Source: Bacillus cereus ATCC 14579 (GTDB lineage Bacteria; Bacillota; Bacilli; Bacillales; Bacillaceae_G). From it: DNA of 64,000 nucleotides. Of the stretch, positions 33,228 through 42,450 are shown piece by piece. Each line of letters opens with the position of its first letter. Positions within the stretch are counted from its first letter, which is position 1. The stretch spans positions 1,342,501 through 1,406,500 of the forward strand of contig NC_004722.1 of NCBI RefSeq assembly GCF_000007825.1, written 5' to 3'. Under the pieces are notes generated by a model, which ran no database searches, was not told the DNA's origin, and saw only the letters and a list, made by a program, of their open reading frames with translations. A program made the translations under genes and the position numbers.

Positions 33228-34199
33228 GTGGCAAAAATATTAGTAGCGGGAAAAATTCCGGAAATTGGATTAGAACTATTAAAAGATCATAATGTAGAAA
33301 TGTACAATAAAGAGGAGTTAATTTCTATAGATGAATTAACAGAGCGTGTAAAAGATAAAGATGCATTGTTAAGTTTACTTTCGACAAAGGTGCCAAAAGA
33401 AGTTATTGATGCAGCGCCTCATTTAAAGATTGTTGCAAACTATGGTGCTGGTTACGACAATATTGATTACACGTATGCGGGCGAAAAAGGAATTGCAGTT
33501 ACGAATACACCGAAAGTATCAACGGAAGCGACTGCAGAATTAACATTTGCACTTCTTTTAGCAGCGGCGCGTAGAATTCCTGAAGGGGATACGTTATGTC
33601 GTACGACTGGATTTAACGGATGGGCACCGTTATTTTTCTTAGGACGAGAAGTCCATGGTAAGACAATCGGAATTATAGGTCTTGGAGAAATCGGGAAGGC
33701 TGTTGCAAAACGTGCGAAAGCATTTGGAATGGATGTTTTATATACAGGGCCAAATCGTAAGCTTGAAGCTGAAAGTGAACTGGGAGCAACGTATGTGACG
33801 TTGGAAGAATTATTACAAACAGCAGACTTTATTACAATTAACTGTGCTTATAATCCGAAATTACATCATATGATTGATGAAGAGCAGTTTAAAATGATGA
33901 AGAAAACAGCGTATATTGTAAATGCTTCACGTGGACCAATTATGAATGAAGCAGCACTTGCTCATGCATTAAAAACGAATGAAATTGAAGGAGCAGCTCT
34001 TGACGTGTTTGAATTTGAACCGAAAATTACAGAAGAGCTAAAAGAATTAAAGAATGTAGTACTTGCTCCACACGTAGGGAATGCAACATTTGAAACTCGT
34101 GATGCGATGGCTGAAATGGCTGTCAGAAATATTTTAGCTGTATTAAACGGCGAAGAGCCAGTAACACCTGTAAATCAAAAGGTATTAGTTACAAAATAA
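33228..34199 (+). CDS. D-2-hydroxyacid dehydrogenase (NAD(P)-dependent)
   Basis: A 323-residue enzyme of the D-isomer-specific family, reducing 2-oxo acids such as glyoxylate, hydroxypyruvate or oxoisocaproate. The nucleotide loop is GIIGLGEIGKAVAKRAKAFG; the catalytic Arg is in VNASRGPIMNE, the Glu in LDVFEFEP and the His in LAPHVGNATFETRD. GTG at 33228 is used because AGAGGT lies 8 bases before it. The sequence is closest in pattern to glyoxylate/gluconate reductase types, but the substrate is not determined. Monocistronic with a strong terminator. Confidence 0.85.
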   Translation: MAKILVAGKIPEIGLELLKDHNVEMYNKEELISIDELTERVKDKDALLSLLSTKVPKEVIDAAPHLKIVANYGAGYDNIDYTYAGEKGIAVTNTPKVSTEATAELTFALLLAAARRIPEGDTLCRTTGFNGWAPLFFLGREVHGKTIGIIGLGEIGKAVAKRAKAFGMDVLYTGPNRKLEAESELGATYVTLEELLQTADFITINCAYNPKLHHMIDEEQFKMMKKTAYIVNASRGPIMNEAALAHALKTNEIEGAALDVFEFEPKITEELKELKNVVLAPHVGNATFETRDAMAEMAVRNILAVLNGEEPVTPVNQKVLVTK

Positions 34200-34201
34200 A
34201 A

Positions 34202-34232
34202 AGAAACCTTCCGGACTCGGAAGGTTTTCTTA
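34202..34232. terminator. Bidirectional terminator
   Basis: AAACCTTCCG-GACT-CGGAAGGTTT, between convergent genes. Confidence 0.9.
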
Positions 34233-34931
34233 TTTTTCTTTATTGGCTTTTTTAGACGGTCTTTGTCTAATGAATTGAGATAACATGTACAAAATATATA
34301 GTGGAATGGCAATGAATAAGAAAACAGAAAAATTTCCAAATCCTGTTTGATACATTGTAATAATGATTCCAACTAAAAATAGTGTAATAATGATGCTATA
34401 TCGTGGAATTGGTACATCTTTTAAACTTGGGATACGAATGCGGCTCACCATTAAAAATGCGAACGTTACAAATACGGTAATAAGAACGATTTTTGGAATG
34501 GTATGTGAAAATAATGTTAAGAAAGCAACAAGCCCTCCCGCTGCTGTAATCGGTACTCCAGTGAAATATTTCATTGAAGTAGAAGATGGTGTTACATTAA
34601 ATCGTGCTAAACGATATGCTCCGAAAAGAGGGAATAATCCCGCTATGTATAATCCGATGATTCCGTAGTTTGAGAAAGATGTGTAATACATTAAAACAGC
34701 TGGTGCTGCACCAAATGTTACGACATCTGCAAGCGAGTCGAGCTCTTTTCCCATTTGTGAATCAACACGTAATAAACGAGCAACACGACCATCAAGACTA
34801 TCTAACATCATCCCGATAAGTACTAAAATAGCAGCTGATTTATAATATCCTAAAGATGCATAGCCGATTGATAAAAATCCGCTATATAAATTTCCGAGCG
34901 TAAATAAGTTTGGAATAGCTGCTCTATACAA
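34230..34931 (-). CDS. pssA: CDP-diacylglycerol-serine O-phosphatidyltransferase
   Basis: A 233-residue membrane enzyme making phosphatidylserine. The CDP-alcohol phosphotransferase signature D-G-x2-A-R-x8-G-x3-D-x3-D is present at residues 47-69 (DGRVARLLRVDSQMGKELD then SLAD), with about seven hydrophobic spans. TTG at 34931 is chosen because GCAAGGGAT lies upstream and the protein then starts at the usual MYRAAIPNLFT. No decarboxylase gene is adjacent on the visible strand. Confidence 0.9.
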   Translation of the reverse strand: MYRAAIPNLFTLGNLYSGFLSIGYASLGYYKSAAILVLIGMMLDSLDGRVARLLRVDSQMGKELDSLADVVTFGAAPAVLMYYTSFSNYGIIGLYIAGLFPLFGAYRLARFNVTPSSTSMKYFTGVPITAAGGLVAFLTLFSHTIPKIVLITVFVTFAFLMVSRIRIPSLKDVPIPRYSIIITLFLVGIIITMYQTGFGNFSVFLFIAIPLYILYMLSQFIRQRPSKKANKEK

Positions 34932-35087
34932 AATCTGATCCCTTGCTTTCTGTAATAAATTCTTAATTAGTGTATGAAAGTTTACTTATTTTATCATACC
35001 ATAAATTTATTCCTCATACGAAAGAAATTACCAATTTGTGAAAGATTTCATAGAAGGATGGTTCGAAAATTAAGTGGAAATAAAAAG

Positions 35088-35118
35088 AGGAAGCAACTTG
35101 TATAAAGTTGCTTCCTTT
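35088..35118 (-). terminator. Terminator of the LTA synthase gene
   Basis: GGAAGCAACTT and AAGTTGCTTCC pair around GTATA; the U-rich side follows the reverse-strand stop at 35120. Confidence 0.85.
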
Positions 35119-35119
35119 A

Positions 35120-37006
35120 CTATTCAAATTTCGTTGTCATCGTTCCGGTTTTATATCGATTATTAGGATCGAAGCGTAATAAATCTCCATAAATTAATTT
35201 ATCGGAGAGTTTTAATTCTGTTTTTGCTTTTTCAATATACGGCTGACATAACGTCATGTCAGCTTCTTCACCCGTACTTCTTTTGTAGCACATATTTTTT
35301 GTATAAACATACTCTTCAGAAACAAAGCTACCATCACGAATTACCATAAGCGGGTCTTTCTCTTTAATAAATAAGTCAGTTCCAAATTCAACGGATTTAT
35401 TTGTTTTAATACCAAGTAAATGAAGGAGCGTTGGCTTAATATCAATTTGACCGGATACTTTAGAAACAACTTTTCCTTCTTGGCCAGGCACATGAATAAT
35501 AAGAGGGACTCGTTGTAATTGCATAGAATCGAATGGTGTAATAGTATCTTTTCCTAGGAACTGTGCCATAGCTGCGTTATGGTTTTCGGAAATACCGTAA
35601 TGATCACCATAAATGACAATAACGGAATTATCATATAATCCTTCTTCTTTTAATTGTTGAATAAATAATTTAAGAGCTTCATCTGTGTAACGAACAGTTG
35701 GGAAGTAGCGGTTTACAACACCACTTTCCGAGTTGAATTCATCAACATATTGATCTTCCGGATTTAGAAGAAACGGAAAATGATTTGTTAATGTAATAAA
35801 TTTTGTATAGAACGGTTGCGGTAAAGATTTTAACTTTGGAATAGATTGTTCAAAGAACTCTTTATCTTTTAATCCCCAACCGACAGACATTTGCTCCGTT
35901 CCTGCGTAATCATTTAAATTAAAATAACGATCATATCCAAGCGCAGGATACATTACATCCCGATTCCAAAACGTTTTATCGTTTGAATGGAAGACGGCAG
36001 AAGAATATCCGTATTTCTTTAATTGTTCTGGTGTCGCTGTGTATTCATTTGTTGCATGAGTAAAGAATACAGAACCACGATCTAGCGGATAAAGTGAGTT
36101 TTCAACGATAAATTCAGCATCAGAAGTTTTGCCTTGTCCAGTTTGATGATAGAAGTTATCGAAATAGAAACTATCCTTAATAAATTCATTTAAAAATGGT
36201 GTAATTTCTTTTCCATTTATTTTTTTATTAATAACAAAGTTTTGTGTAGATTCCATTGAAATTAAAATTACATTTTTACCTTTTGCAGCTCCAAATAAGT
36301 TTTTATCAACTTGTTTGTCTTTTGAGTCTGTATAGTTTTTAATTTCAGAAAACCCATCTCCACTTGCAAATACACGCTCAGCTGAAGACTTGGATTGAAG
36401 CGTAATGTCAAATAGATGGTATGTGTATAAACCTAAATTCTTCACGACAGTTTGACGGTCAAATGAGCGCGAGAACATTTGTGGTTTATAAATAACTGAT
36501 ACAACAATTTGTAGTGCTAATAAAGCTGTTACACCGCTAAAGAAAGTTCGCTTCTCTGAGCGGGAAAGTGGTGTTTTGTCGCCAAATGATGGGAATTTAC
36601 GTGAAATAAACATTAAAATAATTGCATCTGCAAATAAAAGTAATGTTTTGTACGTAAAGAGTTCTTTTATACTTGTCCCTAAATCAGCCATATTGTTTGT
36701 TTGGAATAAAACCGGGAAAGTAACGAAATCGTTATAGAACCCATAAAACATTGCGTTTCCAAATAAAATAAATGACAGTATAAAACTGATTCCAATTATA
36801 ATTCGGTTTCGGTGCTTAGATGCAAGTAAAGCTAAGCCGAAAAATAAAAGTAACGCAGCTAGTGGATTGATAAAAAGCATGAATTCTTCAAAGAAATTAT
36901 CAATTTTAATATCAAATGCTAGCTTGTACACAATATATGTTTTAATCCATAGTAAAACGACTGCAACGAGTGCAAATCGCAGTTTTGGAAACAGATGTTG
37001 TAGCAT
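35120..37006 (-). CDS. ltaS: Lipoteichoic acid synthase (LtaS family)
   Basis: A 628-residue membrane enzyme with five N-terminal hydrophobic spans (about 7-175) and an extracellular sulfatase-like domain that polymerises glycerol phosphate from phosphatidylglycerol. The catalytic Thr is T254 in SMESTQNF; other metal-site motifs are GQGKTSDAEFI and VIYGDHYGISE. AGAGGAG precedes ATG at 37006. The region between the spans and the catalytic domain matches the cleavage linker area of LtaS. Bacillus has several paralogues (LtaS, YfnI, YqgS, YvgJ), and which one this is cannot be settled here. Confidence 0.85.
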   Translation of the reverse strand: MLQHLFPKLRFALVAVVLLWIKTYIVYKLAFDIKIDNFFEEFMLFINPLAALLLFFGLALLASKHRNRIIIGISFILSFILFGNAMFYGFYNDFVTFPVLFQTNNMADLGTSIKELFTYKTLLLFADAIILMFISRKFPSFGDKTPLSRSEKRTFFSGVTALLALQIVVSVIYKPQMFSRSFDRQTVVKNLGLYTYHLFDITLQSKSSAERVFASGDGFSEIKNYTDSKDKQVDKNLFGAAKGKNVILISMESTQNFVINKKINGKEITPFLNEFIKDSFYFDNFYHQTGQGKTSDAEFIVENSLYPLDRGSVFFTHATNEYTATPEQLKKYGYSSAVFHSNDKTFWNRDVMYPALGYDRYFNLNDYAGTEQMSVGWGLKDKEFFEQSIPKLKSLPQPFYTKFITLTNHFPFLLNPEDQYVDEFNSESGVVNRYFPTVRYTDEALKLFIQQLKEEGLYDNSVIVIYGDHYGISENHNAAMAQFLGKDTITPFDSMQLQRVPLIIHVPGQEGKVVSKVSGQIDIKPTLLHLLGIKTNKSVEFGTDLFIKEKDPLMVIRDGSFVSEEYVYTKNMCYKRSTGEEADMTLCQPYIEKAKTELKLSDKLIYGDLLRFDPNNRYKTGTMTTKFE

Positions 37007-37260
37007 AATATACTCCTCTCCTAAAAAGCATGACAGTTCTTGTGAGTCAGTTTGCTTAACGACTCATTTTATATATACGAACAGTCCTTTGTTATTATGA
37101 TTATTATACTATGAGTATCATTATACGAAAATAAAAGAAGGTTGTGGGCTTTTTTATAATAATCGAGTAGAAAAAGAGTGGTGGGAGACAATAAAACAGA
37201 ATTTCTATGTATGATAATTATCGTACGCAGAAAGAATCGCGTGATAATACGGAGGTTATA

Positions 37261-37656
37261 ATGCGAAAATTATTATATTTTATAGCATGCAGTAGTGTTA
37301 TACTTTTTACTTCACCGAGTGTGTCGGTAGCCCAATATGATGCACCTCTTATGGAAGATGCACTTTATTCTGTTTTATTTCCAAAAATAAATAAAGCAAT
37401 TGAAAAACAATATGGAAGTTTGAAACCTTATCAATGTCCTAAAATTATTAGTTTAAAAAAAGTGTATAGCGGTACATATTTATTTCAAGCAAGTATTGAA
37501 GTGACAAAGTATGAACGTGTTGCTGGGAAAATTGCTCCACCATTTGAGAAGGTAACGATTACATTTAATAACGAAGAAGGCGAATGGGAAGTGACAAAGA
37601 TTTCAGTAAAGCGCTTACCAAATGATACGAAACTAAACTGTAAAAAAACAATATAA
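37261..37656 (+). CDS. Secreted DUF3888-like protein
   Basis: A 131-residue protein with a signal peptide (MRKLLYFIACSSVILFTS, cleavage likely after SVSVA at about 23), then an alpha/beta domain: LMEDALYSVLFPKINKAIEK ... QCPKIISLKKVYSGTYLF ... EKVTITFNNEEGEW. The pattern is that of DUF3888, a Bacillus family of secreted proteins of unknown function; the assignment is moderately sure. GGAGGTTAT precedes the ATG. It precedes, but is not in, the lysA unit. Confidence 0.65.
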   Translation: MRKLLYFIACSSVILFTSPSVSVAQYDAPLMEDALYSVLFPKINKAIEKQYGSLKPYQCPKIISLKKVYSGTYLFQASIEVTKYERVAGKIAPPFEKVTITFNNEEGEWEVTKISVKRLPNDTKLNCKKTI

Positions 37657-37664
37657 AAAATTGT

Positions 37665-37694
37665 TTGACAAATAAAATGGTCCTTTGGTATTGT
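37665..37694 (+). promoter_or_regulatory. Sigma-A promoter of the lysA leader
   Basis: TTGACA (37665-37670), 18-bp spacer, TATTGT (37689-37694), about 40 bp before the riboswitch. Confidence 0.6.
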
Positions 37695-37734
37695 TAATAG
37701 CAACAATTAGATGTTTGAAAATTAAATAGACTTA

Positions 37735-37930
37735 CCTCATCTACTCTCAAAGGTAGAGGCCGCGATAGGAAAGAGTAAGCTATGGGAGATTTAATGGAAT
37801 CTGTGATCATAGGTTGAAAGGGACTATTGCCGAAATATAAGAATAACCATCTTATTCATATATTGGGACTGCATTGAATAAATGTAGTACTGTCATAAGA
37901 TTTATTTTATGGAGAGCTATTTGGAGATGT
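37735..37930 (+). ncRNA. Lysine riboswitch (L box)
   Basis: L-box landmarks appear in order: AGGTAGAGGCCGCGATAGG, AAGAGTAAGC, GGGAG, GGTTGAAAGGGACTATTGCCGAA, a long AT stem, TGTCATAA and the closing GGAGAGCTATTTGGAG. Lysine binding should favour the downstream terminator and switch off lysA. It lies directly upstream of lysA. Confidence 0.9.
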
Positions 37931-37997
37931 TGATGCGGTTTCTTATTTTGAGGAGATAACAACTCGTTTATTTTTTCAATATATATTTTTCCTAATA

Positions 37998-38036
37998 AGA
38001 AACGCGTGTGAACATTGTTCCGCGCGTTTTTTGTCT
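37998..38036 (+). terminator. Expression-platform terminator of the L box
   Basis: AAACGCG(TGTGAACATTGTTCC)CGCGTTT followed by TTTG, at the end of the leader and 70 bp before lysA. Confidence 0.8.
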
Positions 38037-38107
38037 ATCTAAAAGCGTGCTGCAATGAATAGAAGATTGGGGTTATGAGTTTTAGAGGAAATAAGGGAGG
38101 AATTTAA

Positions 38108-39424
38108 ATGTATTTACACGGCACAAGCCGAATTAATGGGCAAGGACACTTAGAAATTGGAGGGTGCGATACGACGCAGCTAGCAAAGCAATACGGAACA
38201 CCACTTTATGTATACGATGAAGGGTCTATTCGAGGAAAATGCCGAGCATTTCATCGTGCTTTTAAAGAAAGTGGTTTCTCTTATCAAGTAGCATATGCAA
38301 GCAAGGCGTTCTTGTGCATGGAGATGTGCCGAGTAGCTCGTGAAGAGAATATGTCATTAGACGTTGTTTCTGGGGGAGAATTATATACTGCGCTCCAAGC
38401 AGGATTTCCGGCATCACGTATTCATTTTCATGGAAATAATAAAACAGAAGAAGAAATAGTGATGGCTCTTCAGGCGAATATCGGTTGTTTTGTCGTAGAT
38501 AATTTCTTTGAATTAGAAGTTTTACACGATTTAGCGATGCAACATGGGAAATTTGTGAACATATTAATTCGTGTAACGCCTGGAGTAGAGGCGCACACAC
38601 ATGAATATATTACAACAGGTCAGGATGATTCGAAATTTGGATTTGGTGTTTCAAATGGTCAAGCAATGCAGGCAATTGGATTGGCTTTACAAAAATCCAA
38701 TTATAATGTGCTAGGGATCCATTCACATATTGGGTCGCAAATATTTGAAACAGCTGGTTTTGTTCGAGCAATTGAAGTTCTTCGCCAATTTTTAGAAGAA
38801 GTGAGAGAGCAAACAAACTATGTAGTAAAAGTGTTAAATGTAGGCGGGGGATTTGGAATACGTTACACAGAGTCAGATACACCATTAACTCTTGAGACAT
38901 ATGTGCGAGCTGTAACAAGTGCAGTGAGAGAACAATTTACTGTATGTGAATATCCATTGCCAGAAATATGGATTGAGCCAGGCCGTAGCATTGTAGGTGA
39001 TGCTGGGACAACAATTTATACAGTTGGATCTGTGAAAGATATTCCTGGTATTCGGAAATATGTATCAGTCGATGGTGGAATGACAGATAATTTAAGACCT
39101 GCTTTATATAATGCGCGTTATGAAGCGATGTTAGCGAATCGAGCGAATGATGAGAATGAGGAACTCGTTTCGATTGCCGGGAAATGCTGTGAGAGTGGAG
39201 ACATGTTGATTTGGGATATTCATTTACCGAAAGTCGCTGCTTCTGATTTACTAGCAGTTTCCTGTACAGGAGCATACGGGTACTCGATGGCGAATAATTA
39301 CAATCGGATTCGAAGACCAGCCGTTGTCTTTGCAAAAGGCGGAACATCGCAAGTAGTTGTGGAACGCGAAACATATGAAAATATTATTGGGAACGATCGC
39401 ATACGTATTAAAGAGCTTGTCTAA
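38108..39424 (+). CDS. lysA: Diaminopimelate decarboxylase
   Basis: A 438-residue fold-type III PLP enzyme making lysine from meso-diaminopimelate. The Schiff-base Lys is in QVAYASKAFLCMEM, the PLP phosphate loop in VGGGFGIRY, HSHIGSQI and EPGRSIVGDAGTTIY are in the barrel, and the catalytic Cys of the second domain is in KCCESGDML. GGGAGGAAT precedes ATG at 38108. It is monocistronic and riboswitch-controlled, with a terminator after the stop. Confidence 0.95.
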   Translation: MYLHGTSRINGQGHLEIGGCDTTQLAKQYGTPLYVYDEGSIRGKCRAFHRAFKESGFSYQVAYASKAFLCMEMCRVAREENMSLDVVSGGELYTALQAGFPASRIHFHGNNKTEEEIVMALQANIGCFVVDNFFELEVLHDLAMQHGKFVNILIRVTPGVEAHTHEYITTGQDDSKFGFGVSNGQAMQAIGLALQKSNYNVLGIHSHIGSQIFETAGFVRAIEVLRQFLEEVREQTNYVVKVLNVGGGFGIRYTESDTPLTLETYVRAVTSAVREQFTVCEYPLPEIWIEPGRSIVGDAGTTIYTVGSVKDIPGIRKYVSVDGGMTDNLRPALYNARYEAMLANRANDENEELVSIAGKCCESGDMLIWDIHLPKVAASDLLAVSCTGAYGYSMANNYNRIRRPAVVFAKGGTSQVVVERETYENIIGNDRIRIKELV

Positions 39425-39429
39425 ATAGG

Positions 39430-39466
39430 AAAAGGAGTTGTTCGAATGGGCAATTCCTTTTTTATA
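39430..39466 (+). terminator. Terminator of lysA
   Basis: AAAGGAGTTG and CAATTCCTTT around TTCGAATGGG, then TTTTTAT. Confidence 0.75.
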
Positions 39467-39501
39467 AAATAAAATAATTAAAATATATCGGAAAACTAGG
39501 A

Positions 39502-39529
39502 TTGAAAAAAATCAGAATTGTGATAAAAT
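39502..39529 (+). promoter_or_regulatory. Sigma-A promoter of the S-box/cysH unit
   Basis: TTGAAA (39502-39507), 16-bp spacer, TAAAAT (39524-39529), 12 bp before the SAM riboswitch. Confidence 0.6.
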
Positions 39530-39540
39530 ACAAATACAAA

Positions 39541-39695
39541 GCTTATCAAGAGAAGCGGAGGGAACTGGCCCGAAGAAGCTCGGCAACCTGCTTATAGAAA
39601 GCAAGGTGCTAAATCCAGCAAAATGGGATCCATTTTGAAAGATAAGGTAAAATATATTACCGAACAGTCTTTTCGAAATGGGAAAGATTTTTTTT
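39541..39695 (+). ncRNA. SAM-I riboswitch (S box) with terminator
   Basis: CTTATCAAGAGAAGCGGAGG, GAACTGGCCCGA, GAAGCTCGGCAACC, GCAAGGTGCTAAATCCAGC and the closing AAAGATAAGG are all S-box consensus blocks. CTTATC and GATAAG form P1. A weaker terminator follows (TCTTTTC...GGAAAGA, TTTTTTTT, about 39667-39695). SAM should repress the downstream sulfur genes. Confidence 0.93.
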
Positions 39696-39721
39696 ATGAA
39701 TAAAAAGGGGGGGCTGTTCGC

Positions 39722-39865
39722 GTGAGTGTACGGGAACATTTTGATGAAGTATCCGAGAAGATTGAAGCGATGCTTGCTGATATGAAATATGGTTCAATTA
39801 CAATTGTTGTGCAAGATGGGAAAGTAATTCAGTTAGAGAAAAGTGAAAAAGTACGTTTAAAGTGA
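39722..39865 (+). CDS. yezD: YezD-family protein (DUF2292)
   Basis: A 47-residue protein, MSVREHFDEVSEKIEAMLAD followed by MKYGSITIVVQDGKVIQLEK and SEKVRLK. The GSITIVVQDGKVIQ beta-hairpin is typical of the YezD/DUF2292 family, found next to sulfate-assimilation genes in Bacillus. GTG at 39722 is preceded by GGGGGGG 8 bases upstream. It is the first cistron after the SAM riboswitch and is followed by a strong terminator, so it may be made in excess over the cys genes. Confidence 0.85.
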   Translation: MSVREHFDEVSEKIEAMLADMKYGSITIVVQDGKVIQLEKSEKVRLK

Positions 39866-39888
39866 AAAGCGCTGACTAGAAAAACTAG

Positions 39889-39933
39889 AGGCGGTTTTAA
39901 CCTATTTTCATTAGGTTAAAACCGTCTTTTTGC
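39889..39933 (+). terminator. Strong hairpin between yezD and cysH
   Basis: GGTTTTAACCTA and TAGGTTAAAACC pair perfectly around TTTTCAT, then GTCTTTTTGCTTTT. Only 20 bp separate it from cysH and no promoter is visible in between, so it probably acts as a partial terminator within the operon. Confidence 0.85.
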
Positions 39934-39952
39934 TTTTACAGGGGGAAAAAAC

Positions 39953-40657
39953 ATGTTGACGTATGAAACGTGGGAAGAAAATGTTGTTTCGTTTTCGGAA
40001 GAAGATGAAACAAAAGGTGCGTTATCAGTATTAAATTGGGCTTATAAAGAATATAAAGATGAGGTTGTCTACGCATGTAGCTTTGGGGTGGAAGGTATGG
40101 TATTGCTGCACATTATAAACCAAGTAAATCCATCTGCTAAAGTTGTATTTTTGGATACAAATGTTCATTTTCAAGAAACGTATGAATTAATTCGAAAAGT
40201 GCGGGAACGATTTCCTTCATTGAATATTATAGAAAAACAGCCAGAACTTACACTTGATGAACAGGCGAAGTTGCATGGTGAAAAACTGTGGGAGAGCAAT
40301 CCGAATCTTTGTTGTAAGATTAGAAAAATTTTACCTTTAGAAAAATCATTAGTCGTGGAAAAAGCATGGATATCGGGCTTAAGAAGGGAACAATCAGAAA
40401 CACGTAAGCATACAAAGTTTATAAATCAAGATCATCGTTTTCAATCTATTAAAGTTTGTCCACTCATTCATTGGACGTGGAAAGAAGTTTGGCGATATGT
40501 ATACAAACATAGCTTGCCGTATAACCCGTTGCATGATGTTGGCTATCCAAGTATTGGGTGTGAGAAATGTACGTTACCTGTAGGGGATGGTGGCGATTCA
40601 AGAGATGGTAGATGGGCTGGAAAAGTGAAAACTGAATGTGGTCTTCATTACCAATAA
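39953..40657 (+). CDS. cysH: Phosphoadenylyl/adenylyl-sulfate reductase
   Basis: A 234-residue thioredoxin-dependent reductase forming sulfite. The PP-loop-like region is VYACSFGVEGMVLLH, the 4Fe-4S cluster cysteines are CC (NLCCKIRK) and CEKC (GCEKCTLP), and the catalytic C-terminal ECGLHY is present. The CC...CxxC signature marks the APS-type enzyme, which can use APS and often PAPS. The presence of cysC in the operon means both substrates could be available. Confidence 0.93.
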   Translation: MLTYETWEENVVSFSEEDETKGALSVLNWAYKEYKDEVVYACSFGVEGMVLLHIINQVNPSAKVVFLDTNVHFQETYELIRKVRERFPSLNIIEKQPELTLDEQAKLHGEKLWESNPNLCCKIRKILPLEKSLVVEKAWISGLRREQSETRKHTKFINQDHRFQSIKVCPLIHWTWKEVWRYVYKHSLPYNPLHDVGYPSIGCEKCTLPVGDGGDSRDGRWAGKVKTECGLHYQ

Positions 40658-40696
40658 GATGAATCTTGAAATAAAGCTAAGAGAGGATATAGAAAA

Positions 40697-41833
40697 ATGA
40701 GCATAGTAAACGAATTAGTAAACCGTATAGATGAGACATATGACGTATCACAAATTGAAAAAGAAATTAAATTAGACAATATTGCGTTAAGTGATTTAGA
40801 ACTATTGGCGACAGGTGGATATAGCCCCCTTACTGGTTTTTTAGGGAAGGAAGATTATGATTCTGTTGTAGAAACGCTTCGTTTAGCAAATGGTAGTGTG
40901 TGGAGTATACCGATTACATTACCGGTAACAGAAAAAGTCGCAGAAAGCCTGAAGGCTGGAGAGGAAGTAAAGCTTGTCAACAATGGAAATATATACGGTG
41001 TCATTCAAATAGAAGATATTTTTGTACCAGATAAAGAAAAAGAAGCGTTACTTGTATATAAAACAACGGATGAGGCTCATCCAGGAGTGAAAAAATTATA
41101 TGAACGACCAAACGTTTACGTTGGAGGAACTATTATTCTAACAAAACGCTTTGAAAATAATCAATTTCCTTCTTATCATTTAGACCCAATTGAAACGAGG
41201 GAAGCATTTAAAAAACGTGGGTGGAAAACAGTGGTCGGATTTCAAACGAGAAACCCGGTACATCGTGCCCATGAGTATATTCAAAAATCTGCTCTTGAAA
41301 TTGTAGATGGTCTCTTTTTAAATCCGCTCGTTGGAGAAACGAAATCGGATGATATTCCTGCTGATGTAAGAATGGAAAGCTATGAAGTACTTCTTCAAAA
41401 CTATTATCCGAAAAATCGTGTCTTTTTAAGTGTATTTCCTGCTGCCATGCGTTACGCAGGACCAAGGGAAGCGATATTTCATGCGTTAGTAAGAAAGAAT
41501 TTTGGATGTACCCACTTTATAGTAGGGCGTGATCATGCTGGAGTAGGAGATTATTACGGAACGTATGAAGCGCAAGAAATCTTCACAAATTTTACGATAG
41601 AAGAGTTAGGAATTACACCACTATTCTTTGAGCATAGTTTTTACTGCACGAAATGTGAAGCGATGGCTTCAACGAAAACATGTCCGCACGGAAAAGAAGA
41701 TCATGTTATTTTATCGGGTACGAAAGTAAGAGAATTATTAAGAAACGGTGAGATTCCGCCAAGTACATTTAGTCGTAAAGAAGTAGTGGAAGTGCTAATT
41801 AAAGGCTTGAAAAAAGAAGTAGTAACAGAATAG
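40697..41833 (+). CDS. sat: Sulfate adenylyltransferase
   Basis: A 378-residue ATP sulfurylase of the homooligomeric (non-CysDN) type, activating sulfate to APS. The catalytic RNPVHRAHEY (QTRNPVHRAH, about 180-189) and GRDHAGVGDYYG (about 277-288) are conserved, as is TKVRELLRNGEIPP. It lacks the APS-kinase fusion found in some species; cysC is separate and next. AAGAGAGGA precedes the ATG. Confidence 0.95.
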   Translation: MSIVNELVNRIDETYDVSQIEKEIKLDNIALSDLELLATGGYSPLTGFLGKEDYDSVVETLRLANGSVWSIPITLPVTEKVAESLKAGEEVKLVNNGNIYGVIQIEDIFVPDKEKEALLVYKTTDEAHPGVKKLYERPNVYVGGTIILTKRFENNQFPSYHLDPIETREAFKKRGWKTVVGFQTRNPVHRAHEYIQKSALEIVDGLFLNPLVGETKSDDIPADVRMESYEVLLQNYYPKNRVFLSVFPAAMRYAGPREAIFHALVRKNFGCTHFIVGRDHAGVGDYYGTYEAQEIFTNFTIEELGITPLFFEHSFYCTKCEAMASTKTCPHGKEDHVILSGTKVRELLRNGEIPPSTFSRKEVVEVLIKGLKKEVVTE

Positions 41834-41845
41834 GGAGAGAACGAG

Positions 41846-42439
41846 ATGGATACGAATATTACTTGGCATACAGCTTCGGTTTCAAAAGATGAGAGAAGAG
41901 TGAAGAATGGACATCATAGTTTTGTAATTTGGTTTACTGGTTTATCAGCTTCGGGTAAATCTACAGTAGCGAATGCGGTCGCTCGTAAACTGTTTGAAAA
42001 GAATATTGGAAATTATGTGCTGGATGGGGATAACATTCGCCACGGTTTAAATAAAGACTTAGGATTTTCTGAAAGTGATCGCATGGAAAATATAAGACGT
42101 ATTGGCGAAGTGGCAAAGTTATTTGTAGACCAAGGAGCAGTTGTCCTTACAGCATTTATTTCACCATTTCGAGTAGTCCGCAAACAAGTAAGAGATTTAT
42201 TAGCGGCAGATGAATTTATTGAAATTTTTGTGAAGTGTCCGATTGAAGAGTGTGAGAAACGTGATCCGAAAGGTCTTTATAAAAAGGCAAGAAAAGGTGA
42301 TATTAAGGATTTCACAGGTATTGATTCGCCTTATGAAGAGCCAGAGCAAGCGGAATTAATTGTAGAAACGCACAAATATTCTATTGAAGAATGTGCAGAA
42401 CAAATCGTGAAGTACTTACAAGAGCGTAGTTTTATATAG
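41846..42439 (+). CDS. cysC: Adenylylsulfate kinase
   Basis: A 197-residue P-loop kinase converting APS to PAPS. Walker A GLSASGKST is near residues 33-41, YVLDGDNIRHGLNKDLGFS follows and DPKGLYKKARKGDIKDFTGID is the APS-binding lid. It is 12 bp after sat. Its role beside an APS-type CysH may be in controlling APS level or feeding a PAPS path. Confidence 0.95.
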   Translation: MDTNITWHTASVSKDERRVKNGHHSFVIWFTGLSASGKSTVANAVARKLFEKNIGNYVLDGDNIRHGLNKDLGFSESDRMENIRRIGEVAKLFVDQGAVVLTAFISPFRVVRKQVRDLLAADEFIEIFVKCPIEECEKRDPKGLYKKARKGDIKDFTGIDSPYEEPEQAELIVETHKYSIEECAEQIVKYLQERSFI

Positions 42440-42450
42440 GGGGATAAACA

